Source: Isoetes taiwanensis (Eukaryota; Streptophyta; Lycopodiopsida; Isoetales; Isoetaceae). Taken from it: a stretch of 64,000 nucleotides of DNA. Location of the stretch: positions 10,380,448 to 10,444,447 of the forward strand of contig JAJEKV010000012.1 in the NCBI GenBank assembly GCA_021234155.1, read 5' to 3'. The notes beneath the pieces were generated by a model. That model did no database searches. It was not told where the DNA came from and saw only the letters and a program-made list of their open reading frames with translations. Both the position numbers and the translations under genes were made by a program. Positions 23,242 through 35,006 of the stretch are shown piece by piece (positions within the stretch are counted from its first letter, which is position 1; every line of letters starts with the position of its first letter).

Positions 23242-25884
23242 AGAAGAAGAAGAAGAAGAAGAAGAAGAAGAAGAAGAAGAGAATATTCTTTTTTGATTCC
23301 TCAAATAATTGAAATGAGAAAAGAAAATCCAGACGATGTTATGCAAGAGGATGGAGCCTATAAGGCCACATGAGGCAAAAGAATGTTATATGATTATACT
23401 TTCAGTAGTATGGGGTATGAACCATGCTAAGATGCAAAAATGCAACATGAGCTACTAAGAAAATTATGCCCTGTTCATCATGACAGATATTGCATATTGG
23501 GCTTGTTTTGAATATGGCTCTTTAGACAAATGATGGAGTCCCACTTTACATGGAAAATCGAGAAAGTTCATGTGCATTGTGCAAGTTAGCTTCTAATTGC
23601 TAAGTGCCTATGGGAAGGAAGTGTCCCTTCAATGGTACACCACGTTATTTAATGCTATGGTGGAACCATGTAAAAAGGCAACTTGTGGACTCCATAAAAA
23701 GGATGCTAAGATTTGGGGCTTCGTCTACTTTTAATAGATTGTTTGCAAAAAGCCAAGTTTTGGTAAAGGCAAAAAGCAATAAAAGGGTTTACATGCTCAG
23801 AGATAGTCTACATAAAATAACCATGGCGATTGCGGTGAAAAGGGCCGATTGTGGCTTTGTTCATTATTTGACTTTTTTAATATGTGATTTTTAGGACACG
23901 CCTAACAGAGGCTAAGCGCCAAAATGGCCGTCTCTTTTTCTAAACTAGGAGTACAGTTTGATTAGCAATATTGTGGCGCAAAAATGGCTGCACAAAGAGC
24001 TTGGCGGATCATTTAGTGATGAAGAAAAAATCGTGTGCATATGTAGATGCCTAGGCTTGGCCAAAACATGCATCTGAGTTCTAGCTTGGATCATGGCATA
24101 CGTTTCCGCCTTGGGCTTTGAAGCTAGGCTGGAAGATGCCGTTTTATATTTGACTACTGGTATGAACTGCATCAGAAATGCCTGATAGCAGTGCTAAGGT
24201 ATCAAGAAACTTTCGATGCCTGAGTTTTGTTAATATATGTCTTGAATCTTCAAAGATATTGGCTTTGAAACTTCGTATTTAGATCTGAAAATACATTTTT
24301 GAGATCATAGAAAGTAGAAAAAAGCTTGTATGAAGCATTTTTTTTGGGATGCCAAAGGCTAGTCTTGATGCCATATAATCTTTGAATCTCGGCAAGAAGA
24401 GCAAAGGCCAAGCTTATGAAGATCTTGCCATGGAATCGAGGTAACATGTTCTATTCAAAACACTAGTATCATAATTATTCATACATTCAGCATGTGATTC
24501 ATAGTGCTTGTTTCTGTTTGCATACTAAAACAAATATTTGCTTGTATCTATGTTGTCCCCGCAATAGGGAATGGCCGATCTATATATATATATCATGCGT
24601 GATAGATAAAAGCGCCCTTTGTAATGGTAAAAAATATTTTTCTTTCTTGTCAAATTAATTTTTCCATACCGTATGATAAACATAAGAATGTTTAATGCGC
24701 ATTTCAGAATATGTTTGCAAATGTTGGTATCAGGTCTTACAAAAAATCAAGTGGACCTTATGCTTTCCTACTTGGATAATGGAGCTTCGTAACATTTTTG
24801 GAGTGCTGCAAAAAAGGTTACTCTAGTCTATTTGCTTCAATATCATGAGCACTTAAACTATGTATTGGTATCAATGTATTATATTTGATGGCAAACTATA
24901 TTATGTGCATCTCATTTAAGGGAAATGTTCAAAGCTGATTTAGTTCATTCTTTGGTGATACTTGGGATATGCCCATAGAATTTTTGTACAAAAATGAATT
25001 GCAATGCTGAAACAATCTTTTAAAATCGTGGCGAGGATATTTAAAATAGTAATAATGTTATGTTATGCTATGAAATTGATTAGACTACGATATATCGAAC
25101 AAATGATCAAGTTAACCAGCTAGATTTGGGACTAATAAATTAGTTCTCGTCTAATGGGAATGCTTGTGATCATTTGGGAAATTCAAAATAACATACACTA
25201 TTCCAGTTTGCTTCTTTTCTAGTTAATGTCACCTCAGGGCAAAAGGATACAATTGGTGATCAGTGATAAACTGAGAGACCCAATGTACCTTTTGGCCCTT
25301 GCACATTTACCATTATCATGCTAATTGTGTATTGATTGGCTGCAGGTACGGGTTCTCTCCTCTAATTGTCTCCATTTTGCTGTTAGAGTTAGCGTTAACT
25401 TGGAATTGGAGTAGCTGGATCCGTAAGAGATGGAACGAGCTGCATTTTGTGATGACACAAATAAGATATGTAGACAAATGTGTTTTATACAAGATGGCAA
25501 GTATACTCTCGTCTTTTATACTCTATATTTTGTACTGATTATTACTTGAAAATTAAATGGAAAACTTTATACATTCTTAAGATTGCTATCTGATTTGTTA
25601 CATCTTGAAATTGATTAGACTGAAAAATAATTATTGTGAAATATTCTTTATGCATCTATTTTGCTATATGTGATCATAATTCCAACCAAATAAAGGTTAC
25701 CTTGTGCTGTGGCTTGGGCTTTACCCTTGATGGATATGTGGGAAACGTTTACATCTTGAACGGAACTATATTTTTGTATTTATATGCATATATGGTGTAA
25801 GTCTAGATGTAAATAGAAGAAGAAGAAGAAGAAGAAGAAGAAGAAGAAGAAGAAGAAGAAGAAGAAGAAGAAGAAGAAGAAGAA
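23242..25884 (+). mobile_element. Terminal pseudo-LTR of the 3.37-kb tandem array
   Basis: Third copy, cut at the position where a PLE pseudo-LTR ends. After the TGTGGC motif (about 25700-25750) and gtctagatgtaaata, the sequence enters (GAA)n at 25815-25884 instead of the aataagaagaaaatg block seen in units 1 and 2. The array is therefore unit-unit-pseudo-LTR, the classic PLE arrangement. The leader ORF is present at 23610-23762. Confidence 0.7.
23610..23762 (+). CDS. Leader-type ORF, third copy
   Basis: Same 51-codon stretch as at 20246, starting MGRKCP and meeting the GTAAAG donor-like site in phase 0. Its preservation in two of three tandem copies is compatible with recent duplication and does not by itself prove selection. 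Confidence 0.4.
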
Positions 25885-28232
25885 GACAAAAAGTGAGAAT
25901 GCTTAAGCGAAAAATTGGAAAGGATATAGAAGACGACCTTGTGGTAGAAGCTGCATACGGCTTTTTATAATGTAAAAGATGCTCAATGTGCAATGCAGGG
26001 CAGTTTTGACCAATATTTGGGTACGGAAATATGGTTAATAGTAATGACCTAAAATGGTTGTGTTTGAAATATATGTTTCCATTGGTTTTTCGCCCCCAAG
26101 TTCTTAGGTCACCATTGGATAATTGTTGAACATGGTACTTATTAAATCATACCTTAAATTGTCTACATTTTACATACTAACCTGTGATGGCAGATGGTAT
26201 ACCAATGGTTTTACTTGCAAAAAAGTTATTAATAATATAATACATAATGAGCTTGGACGGTGCCTTTTTATTGACTTAGGGCTAGATTAGTCATGGATCT
26301 TCAGTACAAGACCCTAGAAAGGATTTGGTGCCGCTGGAATTAAATGTAGTGCCCGAAATTAATTGGGAATGCGGTCTCCTAGATTCTAAGGCTTAATATT
26401 ACTTCTTCCGGATATGACTTCAAGAGATAAAATTGTGCTTTTCGTATTGGCGCTCTGTTTGGCGCTTGAAATTTCCTGCTGCATATTCTGTGTGCTTGTA
26501 CCGAGCGCCCAAGGATGCCTAAAGGTGTATATGACAGGGGTCCTGGAAAGAAGGCAAAGGCTTCAAATCCTGGTGGTTTTCCGTTCAAAAAACTGGACAA
26601 AAGTGGATTTCCCAGAAGAAATAACAATGCTGGAACGTCACAAAATATTGTGAGGCGGAGCTCTCCAAGTCAGGTTTGTTAACCTTTTCCTTTCAGTGCC
26701 TTTCTCTAATCTGAGTACATGGATATGACGGCCTCTCTGGAGCTATACTAGTTCCGGATTTATGGCTCGGTTCCCCTGTACAATCCAGCAAACACATGGT
26801 ATAAGAATGAAGCAGATCCGTTCATACAATTTCTCAGTTTATTACATTTTAATGTTTAGTTTACTGTATTGTACATGCTGCCTCTGCTTCATTTTGGTCC
26901 CGATACAAGGCTTATGAGGCTTAAAATCTGTTCCTTATATGCTCTAAGAGATCTGTAACTATATAGCTGCATGCCAGCAAATCCAGGTCTGATGTGTAGA
27001 TTTCTTGCATGGACTAAAGCTCATGACTTAATCTCGTATTACATCTACGAGGTGCATGATTATAAATCGGGGCCTGGCAATGGTGAACAGACTTGTCTTC
27101 CCCATGCCATCCCTCGATCTTAACCTTGTAGTTTGCCTTATGAGATCAACTGTTGACTCTTGGTACCCTTAATAGGTATTGAACCTGATTAATGCTGAGC
27201 GCTGTATTATGCTAATAGTTTGGTGCAGATACTTAAGGAGCCCTTACATAAAGTAACGTGTCTTCCTATCTAACTCTGTTATCTAGCTGCCTTTAAAATT
27301 AATACACTCTATTAGTGTATGGCAAAGGATATTGAGTCTAATCAGCCTGCATTAACCTACTGATAAACTTGTGGCTCCAGTAGGTTAAAATTATGTTAAG
27401 GTTGCTGATAATATTAGGTGAAGGGCGATAAGCCGGAGTGTTCTACTGCTTACCTGACGCCCCTTGGCTAGTTACCATAATATTGCTAACTTTGTCATTG
27501 TTTGGGTGCAGGTAACCAGAACTCTCCCTCCTGGATTTACTTTCGGCTTCCTTAAGCTGTTTTTGGTGGACCATAGAAAAGCTATGGCCTGATATTCTAC
27601 ATTTACATACGCATGGTGAGATCTGTCCTTATTTGGAGTATATCAGATCAGATTATTGTTATTTTCAGAACTCATATATTCAGATGGGCAGCATTTTAAC
27701 ATGAAGCTGCTGTTGAAAATTTGCTTTATAACCTGCTGAATTCGATTTTAGCTCTAGTATTACTATGTCTGATTGGATTAACAATGGATCAGTTAAAAAC
27801 AGAGACCAGCAAATACATGATGGAAACAGACTCATTATTAATATTATTGAAGATTTACTTGCTGAATTTTTCACGGAAAAAGTGTTGAGAAAAAATTGAT
27901 CTGTGGTACATGATGAAAATGAATTGATACTTTGTGAAAATTATAGTGCATGACTAGCTTGATGATAAATGAAATACTACATATCTTATACTTGAAATAT
28001 AGACTGATCCAACTTCTTAAGTGTATAAAGTAATTATCACATGTCTTGAGATAAACCAATTGTTTACATTCCTTTATCCTTATTTGTAACCATTGGGAGT
28101 AAGAGTACCTGCTGTGGCCCGATGTAAAAACCCGGGGTAGATATGAGTGAACATGTGCTTACTATGAACGAGGCGTTTAAAGTGTTAATTTATATGACTG
28201 TAGTCTTAGTAAGAACATAATCGAAGAAGAAA
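25885..28232 (+). repeat. 5' pseudo-LTR of the PLE
   Basis: Direct repeat of 32656-35006 (offset 6771-6774). It begins gacaaaaagtgagaatg right after GAA and ends aacataatcgaagaag. The first ~1.3 kb is close to identical apart from CWG-site differences. The middle (about 27180-28080) has many true substitutions, and the last ~150 bp is identical again. It contains leader exon 1 and most of intron 1. Confidence 0.85.
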
Positions 28233-31200
28233 CTTTGACATCTACTTGTTGGAGGTATCTGACAAACACTGCATTTCTGAAACCATTTGAAATGAATTGC
28301 TTGTTGACATAATCTTTGTATTGCTCTGTCATTCAAGAGATGTTTACTGACCTAACGGGTAACATGCTCTTTATCTTGTCTGTAACAGTTTAAGGGCGTT
28401 TGGATGAAGCAACTAGCTGATCTGGGCTATGGGATGGTTGGCCGGGCGCCCAATAGGGCTGTGCAGTATCTGCTTTGCCTCATACCCAATCCAGAAATAC
28501 ACGAGGTAATCCTGAAGTTAAACAGCAAGATGCCACCGGATTCCTACTCTCCTGTTATCTATCTAGGTTTTAGCTCATGGTTAGACTTATTCCTGAAGCT
28601 GGATGGTTTGGGGATGAGGACCAATGAGTGTGAACCTTTACTACAGCAAATGTTTACTGACATACCAAACATCTTGGCTGATCGAACTGACCTTGATGAC
28701 ATGCTTGCTATTGAATGTAAGGCAGGTGTGGCCTACTTAGAAAAAGCCAACAACAAGAAAGATAAGACTTTCAATGATGGTCCTAATCCAGCTGACAACA
28801 ATGACTCGGATAATGTGACCCCGGGCTTCACCAAATTCATCCCCCAAGAGGATCTTGAAATCATGAAAACAGATGGTGATAATGGTGTAACTGTCACAAA
28901 TGGTCAGACATATGAAAACATGGTGAGACTAACACTGCATAACTGCCTAAGATTTCCAATAATATCTGAGATGGCCATTGAATGGCTAGGAGAAGAGTTT
29001 GACCATGGATTGTGGCGTAGTCAAAATTTCAGTACTTTAGCTCCTATAAGTACACAAGCTTGGATTATGATTGCAGGTCTGAATAATGATCATCTGAGGC
29101 AAATTGATGATGCCGCCAGAAATATGATCAAGCTAATGGATAAGGAGGAAGTTGAGTTTCCTTTTGGCACTGCACTCTTTGACAAACAATGTCAGAACAA
29201 TACTGGAACTACACTATTTGTGAAGGCCCACATGGCGTATCCAGGCATAAAAAGGGAAAACAATTATCTGCACCGAATTTGGAGATCATACAGTCCATAT
29301 TTTAAGTGCAATTGTACTGACTCTGCCATCTGCAAGGATTCAATCACATGGTTTGATCAAGCCATATGGTTTGCATGTAATCATTTGGATAAGGTGTATC
29401 CCAGATACTCACCAGCAGGGAGAATGGGTGCTTTTTTGAGCTTCATACAACAGAAACTCAAAAAACCAGTGATGGCTCATTTGGTCTATCTTCAAGTTCG
29501 TGATATGATGATCAGGGTCACAAACAAGTTAGCTGCCAACCCTGACTGTAATGTTCAAGCTGCATTTGGCAATACCAAGTTAGTAAACGTGTGTGAAATG
29601 ATGATCAAAAAGCGAGAATTCATACTAGCAAAACACAACATCGCTGTTGAAGAATTCAATGTGGCGACGCCATCTCAGCATTCCAGTGGACGGCATGATG
29701 ACTTTCTGCCACCCAGAGTTAGTAGGGTGAGCGCCAGCGCCAGTTGTCAAGTAATTGAACATATTGCTGACTACTCGGAATCCAATGTTGCATGCACCAA
29801 CAATGATGAGGCATCTGTATGTAAAGGCCCTAGGCCTGATGATACATATAATGCTGAAAGCATTAAACAAGCTCGTCTGACGTACTAGAACATGGTTGGT
29901 ACTCAAACCCCATAATGAATTACACATACTAAATTAGTCCAATGTACTAATTTAGTGATTATCTGCTTATGCAGGTTATGGATTGGCACCAGGGTTGCCT
30001 ACCATATTACATATGATATCAGGATCTTCCAGGATCTTCCGGACTGTTTAAATATGGAATATGATATTTTTTCTATATGTATAAAATGGCTGAATTTTCA
30101 TAATATATCAGTCATCCTACCTATTAGCAAGGTTTATAGTGTAAAGATACAGAAGTTTACTGCATGTAAACTCAATTTTGTATGGTATCTTATATTTCAA
30201 TATAAACTCTTAAATTTTGAAATGGCTCTAAGTGTGTGCATGTGTTTATCAATGTTTGTCTTGGTCATATAACACTTATGATCTGACATAACATGATTTT
30301 CTTACAGCAGTAGTGCTCTTGTTGCACTCAAACACCCGTTCTTTTAATTTTTATGCATTCACGGCTGCATACTGATGAAACCCTAATAATTTAGGTGGAA
30401 GAAATGAGGGATGAACGGATTATTACCATTGGACCGAGTGGAAGAAGGTTACTTTCAAAAAGTGGCAATAATACCAACAAAAAGGTCAGGGTACATTTTC
30501 ATTACTCTTCCAAAGTTATTGATGGAATCAGTTTAAGGGATACTATCAAAGAATATCTGTACATGAGGCTTGGTGATTTTGGCAACCACGTTATGCAAAA
30601 AACATGCATAGGTTGGTTTTATGACTGTCCACTGATCGACTTAGTATACAAACCATACAGTATCTTTGCTGCTACAGAAATACCAAAGTGTATATGCCAC
30701 ATGCCAGGGATGCACAAGTTCATTGATCCCAAAATTGGCCATGTTAGGACAACGGATATGTCCATTATCAAGTCCAAAGAACTAAGAAATATGTTCCGGA
30801 AAGGCTTGAATTTTATCCCTGACCGACCATTAAACCTGCACAAATTCTTGGAGAACGTAAAAGAAGGCATTAATGTTTTGTTTGATGGTTTTGAGAGAGT
30901 TGGAATTGATATACATCCATATGAAGTTAGCAGTATCAAGTTGGGTCTTTTGGCATTTATCAAGGATAAGGCCATGAATGAAATTAGAAAATCTACAAGA
31001 AGACACCATTCCATGAATGATCCCAAATTGAAAGCCTGTCTTAGTTGGCTGGTACGAAACCTCTATGTTTCTTCTGTTGATAAAGCAGCCAATGTGCCTT
31101 CATTCATCTGCCCGTGGCATATCAGGGACATGGCCAGACAGAGACTGCATGGTAAAGACTTCAGTAAATGTTCCGATAACAAAGATACTGTTATACAAAA

Positions 31201-32497
31201 GGTCAACCTTGACCTTATAAACCAGTTCCAGCTAACATGCCCCTATGATGATAGATTACCATATATTCTGGGAATATTTAAGGCACATAAAGGGGAATAT
31301 CGCTGGATCACCAATGCCAACCAGACCATCTTCACTCTTCCTGCCAAGTTAATTACCAGAGGACTAAGAGGGCTGTCTGAGGTCCTACCAAAAGCTTACA
31401 TGAGAAGATGTGAAAAGATTAATGTTCTACTACCAGGAAAAGTTAACCCATATTGGATTGTCAGTTCCTTGTACGAATTTATGTTAAATCTGCCCAATAA
31501 AATCTCAAGCATCTTTACTGCTGACATCTCCAAATGCTATGAGAACATCCCCTTGGATGGCAATGATGGGATCTGTGCTGTTATCACAGAAGTTATTGGC
31601 ATTGCTATTGATTACATGTCCAGTTTTGGAAAGGAAATGTTCCTCTGTTTTAGAGTTTTGGAAGATGATGTTGTTTATACTTGGGATAACAAAAAACAGC
31701 CCGGTAACTCTTGGCAGTATCTAAACAAGACCGAATTTTGTAATCTTAATATTTGGCTCCTGAATAACTGTTATGTCTTACAAGGAGAAGGAGTATGGAG
31801 GCAGGCTTGCGGAATCCCAATGGGATTTGCTTGCTCTCCGGAATGGTGTAACTTGTATTTGTCTTTCTTTGAATTTAAACATATTGAGAGACTGGCTTCA
31901 TGTGGCAAATTCCAGGAGATCTTAAGGTTTAAAGATGCCAGAAGATATATTGATGACCTGTGCATTCCCAATGGTGGGGACCTATCCATTTACTTCCAGG
32001 AAAACAAGAATTGCTCTGAAAGTTGGAACATTTATAACCTGGAGCTATTGCAGATTAAGGATGAAACACATTATCCACTGACTGACAAGGGTAAAGGTAA
32101 AACTGGGGACCGGGGTAACTTTTTAAGTGTTACCATTGAAGTTGTTGAGCCCTCGACTGGATTATACATCACTTATAAGTATGACAAGAGGGACAAATTG
32201 CCTTTTCCAGTAATGAAATTCATTCATGCTTCCAGCTGCCGCCCTTACCTAAATGCCAGCAGAGTCATTTTATCCCAAGTGTTACCGATTTTATATGTAA
32301 ACACTAGTCCCATCAGAGCTCATGAGGACTTGGAAAAGTTGATACAGGAATTTGTTAGCAATGGGTTTGAACGTAATGACCTGGTGGCCAGTATTAGAAG
32401 ACTGTTCTCTGATAACACGTTCCCTGGTTTATGCTATAACATTAGTGATATCAAAATACAGCATCTTTTAAGGTCTGCTGAAATTTCTTCTGAGTAG
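26515..32497 (+). CDS. Penelope-like reverse transcriptase gene, three exons
   Basis: Best model: exon 1 26515-26673 (53 codons, starts MPKGVYDRGPGKK, basic, ends CAG|GTTTGT); exon 2 28389-29816 (acceptor TAACAG, starts FKGVWMKQLADLGYG); exon 3 30395-32497 (acceptor AATTTAG, starts VEEMRDERI, stop TAG). Both joins are phase 0 and give about 1,229 residues. The donor GTATGT at 29817 is strongest; in-frame alternatives are at 29727 and 29751, and exon 2 could be read to a stop at 29888. Exon 3 holds the RT: HKG-EYRWI near 31290, motif A TADISKCYENIP (Asp about residue 376 of the exon), motif B QACGIPMGFACSPEW (about 473), motif C RRYIDDL (Asp 520-521). All three catalytic Asp are present. Upstream, GHVRTTDMSIIKSKELRNMFRKGLNF resembles N-terminal RT motifs of PLE relatives. 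Exon 2 has no recognised domain. Role: target-primed reverse transcription of the element. Confidence 0.8.
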
Positions 32498-32588
32498 GGT
32501 TGTGGGACCCCTCCTTTTATAGGGGGGTCCTGCATACAGCCCCCTATAAAATGATGGGCCCTACATCCCGAGGGAGGGATGTGGGAGG
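32497..32588 (+). promoter_or_regulatory. Conserved alternative-fold hairpin after the RT stop
   Basis: Immediately after the stop codon, GGACCCC (32505-32511) can pair with GGGGTCC (32524-32530). Alternatively the first arm, with its CTCCTTTTATAGGGGG tail, can pair with CCCCCTATAAAATGATGGGCC further on (about 32540-32563). The same three-arm layout, with different sequences, occurs at 13502-13565, 19799-19858 and 23157-23217. It is always followed by cgaGGGAGGG and (GAA)n. Function unknown; a 3'-end RNA recognition or processing element is plausible. Confidence 0.6.
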
Positions 32589-32655
32589 AGAAGAAGAAGA
32601 AGAAGAAGAAGAAGAAGAAGAAGAAGAAGAAGAAGAAGAAGAAGAAGAAGAAGAA
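32588..32655 (+). repeat. (GAA)n microsatellite between PLE body and 3' pseudo-LTR
   Basis: About 23 GAA triplets. The same junction type precedes the 5' pseudo-LTR at 25815-25884. Confidence 0.98.
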
Positions 32656-35006
32656 GACAAAAAGTGAGAATGCTTAAGCGAAAAATTGGAAAGGATATAG
32701 AAGACGACCTTGTGGTAGAAGCTGCATACGGCTTTTTATAATGTAAAAGATGCTCAATGTGCAATGCAGGGCAGTTTTGACCAATATTTGGGTACGGAAA
32801 TATGGTTAATAGTAATGACCTAAAATGGTTGTGTTTGAAATATATGTTTCCATTGGTTTTTCGCCCCCAAGTTCTTAGGTCACCATTGGATAATTGTTGA
32901 ACATGGTACTTATTAAATCATACCTTAAATTGTCTACATTTTACATACTAACCTGTGATGGCAGATGGTATACCAATGGTTTTACTTGCAAAAAAGTTAT
33001 TAATAATATAATACATAATGAGCTTGGACGGTGCCTTTTTATTGACTTAGGGCTAGATTAGTCATGGATCTTCAGTACAAGACCCTAGAAAGGATTTGGT
33101 GCCGCTGGAATTAAATGTAGTGCCCGAAATTAATTGGGAATGCGGTCTCCTAGATTCTAAGGCTTAATATTACTTCTTCCGGATATGACTTCAAGAGATA
33201 AAATTGTGCTTTTTATTATTGGCGCCTGTTTGGCTTTGAAATTTCTGCTGCCGATATTACGTGGTGCTTGTACCGAGCGCCCAAGGATGCCTAAAGGTGT
33301 ATATGACAGGGGTCCTGGAAAGAAGGCAAAGGCTTCAAATCCTGGTGGTTTTCCGTTCAAAAAACTGGACAAAAGTGGATTTCCCAGAAGAAATAACAAT
33401 GCTGGAACGTCACAAAATATTGTGAGGCGGACTCTCAAGTCGTTTGTTAACCTTTTCCTTTCGGTGCCTTTCTCTAATCGAAGTACATGGATATGACGGC
33501 CTCTCTCGAGCTATACTAGTTCGGATTTATGGCTCAGTTCCCCCCTGCACAATCCAAAGCAAACACATGGTATAAGAATGAAGCGCATCCGTTCATACAA
33601 TTTCTCGTTTATTACATTTTAATGTTTAGTTTATTGTATTGTACATGCTGCCTCTGCTTCATTTTGGTCCCGATACAAGGCTTATGAGGCTTAAACATTC
33701 CTTATATGCTCTAAGAGATGCAGAACTATATAGCTGCATGCCAGCAAATCCAGGTCTGATGTGTAGATTTCTTGCATGGACTAAAGCTCATGACTTAATC
33801 TCGTATTACATCTACGAGGTGCATGATTATAAATCGGGGCCTGGCAATGGTGAACAGACTTGTCTTCCCCATGCCATCCCTCGATCTTAACCTTGTAGTT
33901 TGCCTTATGAGATCAACTGTTGACTCTTGGTACCCTTAATAGGTATTGAACCTGATTAATGCTGAGCGCTATATTAAGCTAATAATTTGATGCAGATACT
34001 TAAGGAGCCCCCACATAAAGTAATGTGTTTTCCTCTCTTACTCTGTTATCTAGCTGCCTTCTAAAATGAGTACACTTTATTAGTGTATGGCAATAGCTAG
34101 TGAGTTTAATCAGCCTACATTAACCTACTGATAAATATGTGGCTCCAGTAGGTTAATATTATGTTATGGTTGCTGAAATTAATAGGTGAAGGGCGATAAG
34201 CCGGAGTGTTCTACTGCTTACCTGACGCCCCTTGGCTAGTTACCAATATATTGCTAACTTTGTCATTGTTTGGGTGCAGGTAACCAGAACTCTCCCTCCT
34301 GGATTTACTTTCGGCTTCCTTGAGCTGGTTTTGGTGGACCATAGAAAAGCTATGGCCTGATATTCTACATTTACATGTGCATGGTGAGATCTTTCCTTAT
34401 TTGGAGTATATCAGATCAGAATATTGTTATTTTCAGAACTCATATATTCTGATGGGCAGCCATTTAACATGAAGCTGCTGTTGAAAATATGCTTTATAAC
34501 TTGCTGAATTCGATTTTAGCTCTAGTATTACTATGTTTATCTTTGATTGATTATCATTGGATCAGTTGAAAACAGCAAAAACAGCAAATACATGATGGAA
34601 ACAGACTCATTATTAATATTATTGATGATATACTTGCGGATTTTTCACGGAAAAAGTGTTGAGAAAAAATTAATTTGTGTTACATGAAGAAAATGAGTTG
34701 ATACTTTGTGAAAATTATAGTGCATGATTAGCTTGATGATAAATGAAATACTACATATCTTATACTTGAAATTTAGACTGATCCAACTTCTTAAGTGTAT
34801 AAAGTAATTATCACATGTCTTGAGATAAACCAATTGTTTACATTCCTTTATCCTTATTTGTAACCATTGGGAGTAAGAGTACCTGCTGTGGCCCGATGTA
34901 AAAACCCGGGGTAGATATGAGTGAACATGTGCTTACTATGAACGAGGCGTTTAAAGTGTTAATTTATATGACTGTAGTCTTAGTAAGAACATAATCGAAG
35001 AAGAAG
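32656..35006 (+). repeat. 3' pseudo-LTR of the PLE
   Basis: Copy of 25885-28232. It repeats the leader exon (ATG at 33287, MPKGVYDRGPGKK) but reads ...tcgtttgtt where the 5' copy has the CAG|GTTTGT donor; this difference lies at a CAG site and may be a consensus error. It ends in the identical 150-bp 3' motif (about 34860-35000) and then (GAA)n. Confidence 0.85.

Noticed and set aside
27417-27475. Hammerhead ribozyme in the PLE pseudo-LTR
   Set aside because: PLEs often carry hammerheads, and this block plus the TGTGGC motif were inspected, but the full CUGANGA and GAAA core was not found in either. A covariance search would be needed to exclude a divergent form.
28404-29888. Endonuclease (GIY-YIG or REase-like) in PLE exon 2
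   Set aside because: Read through for GIY/YIG and catalytic Arg/Glu patterns; none was found. The exon is left without a function.
25885-35006. True LTR retrotransposon interpretation of the 2.35-kb direct repeats
   Set aside because: There are no TG...CA ends, primer-binding site or polypurine tract, and no protease, RNase H or integrase. The RT is of PLE type and the gene's first exon lies inside the repeat, so they are pseudo-LTRs.
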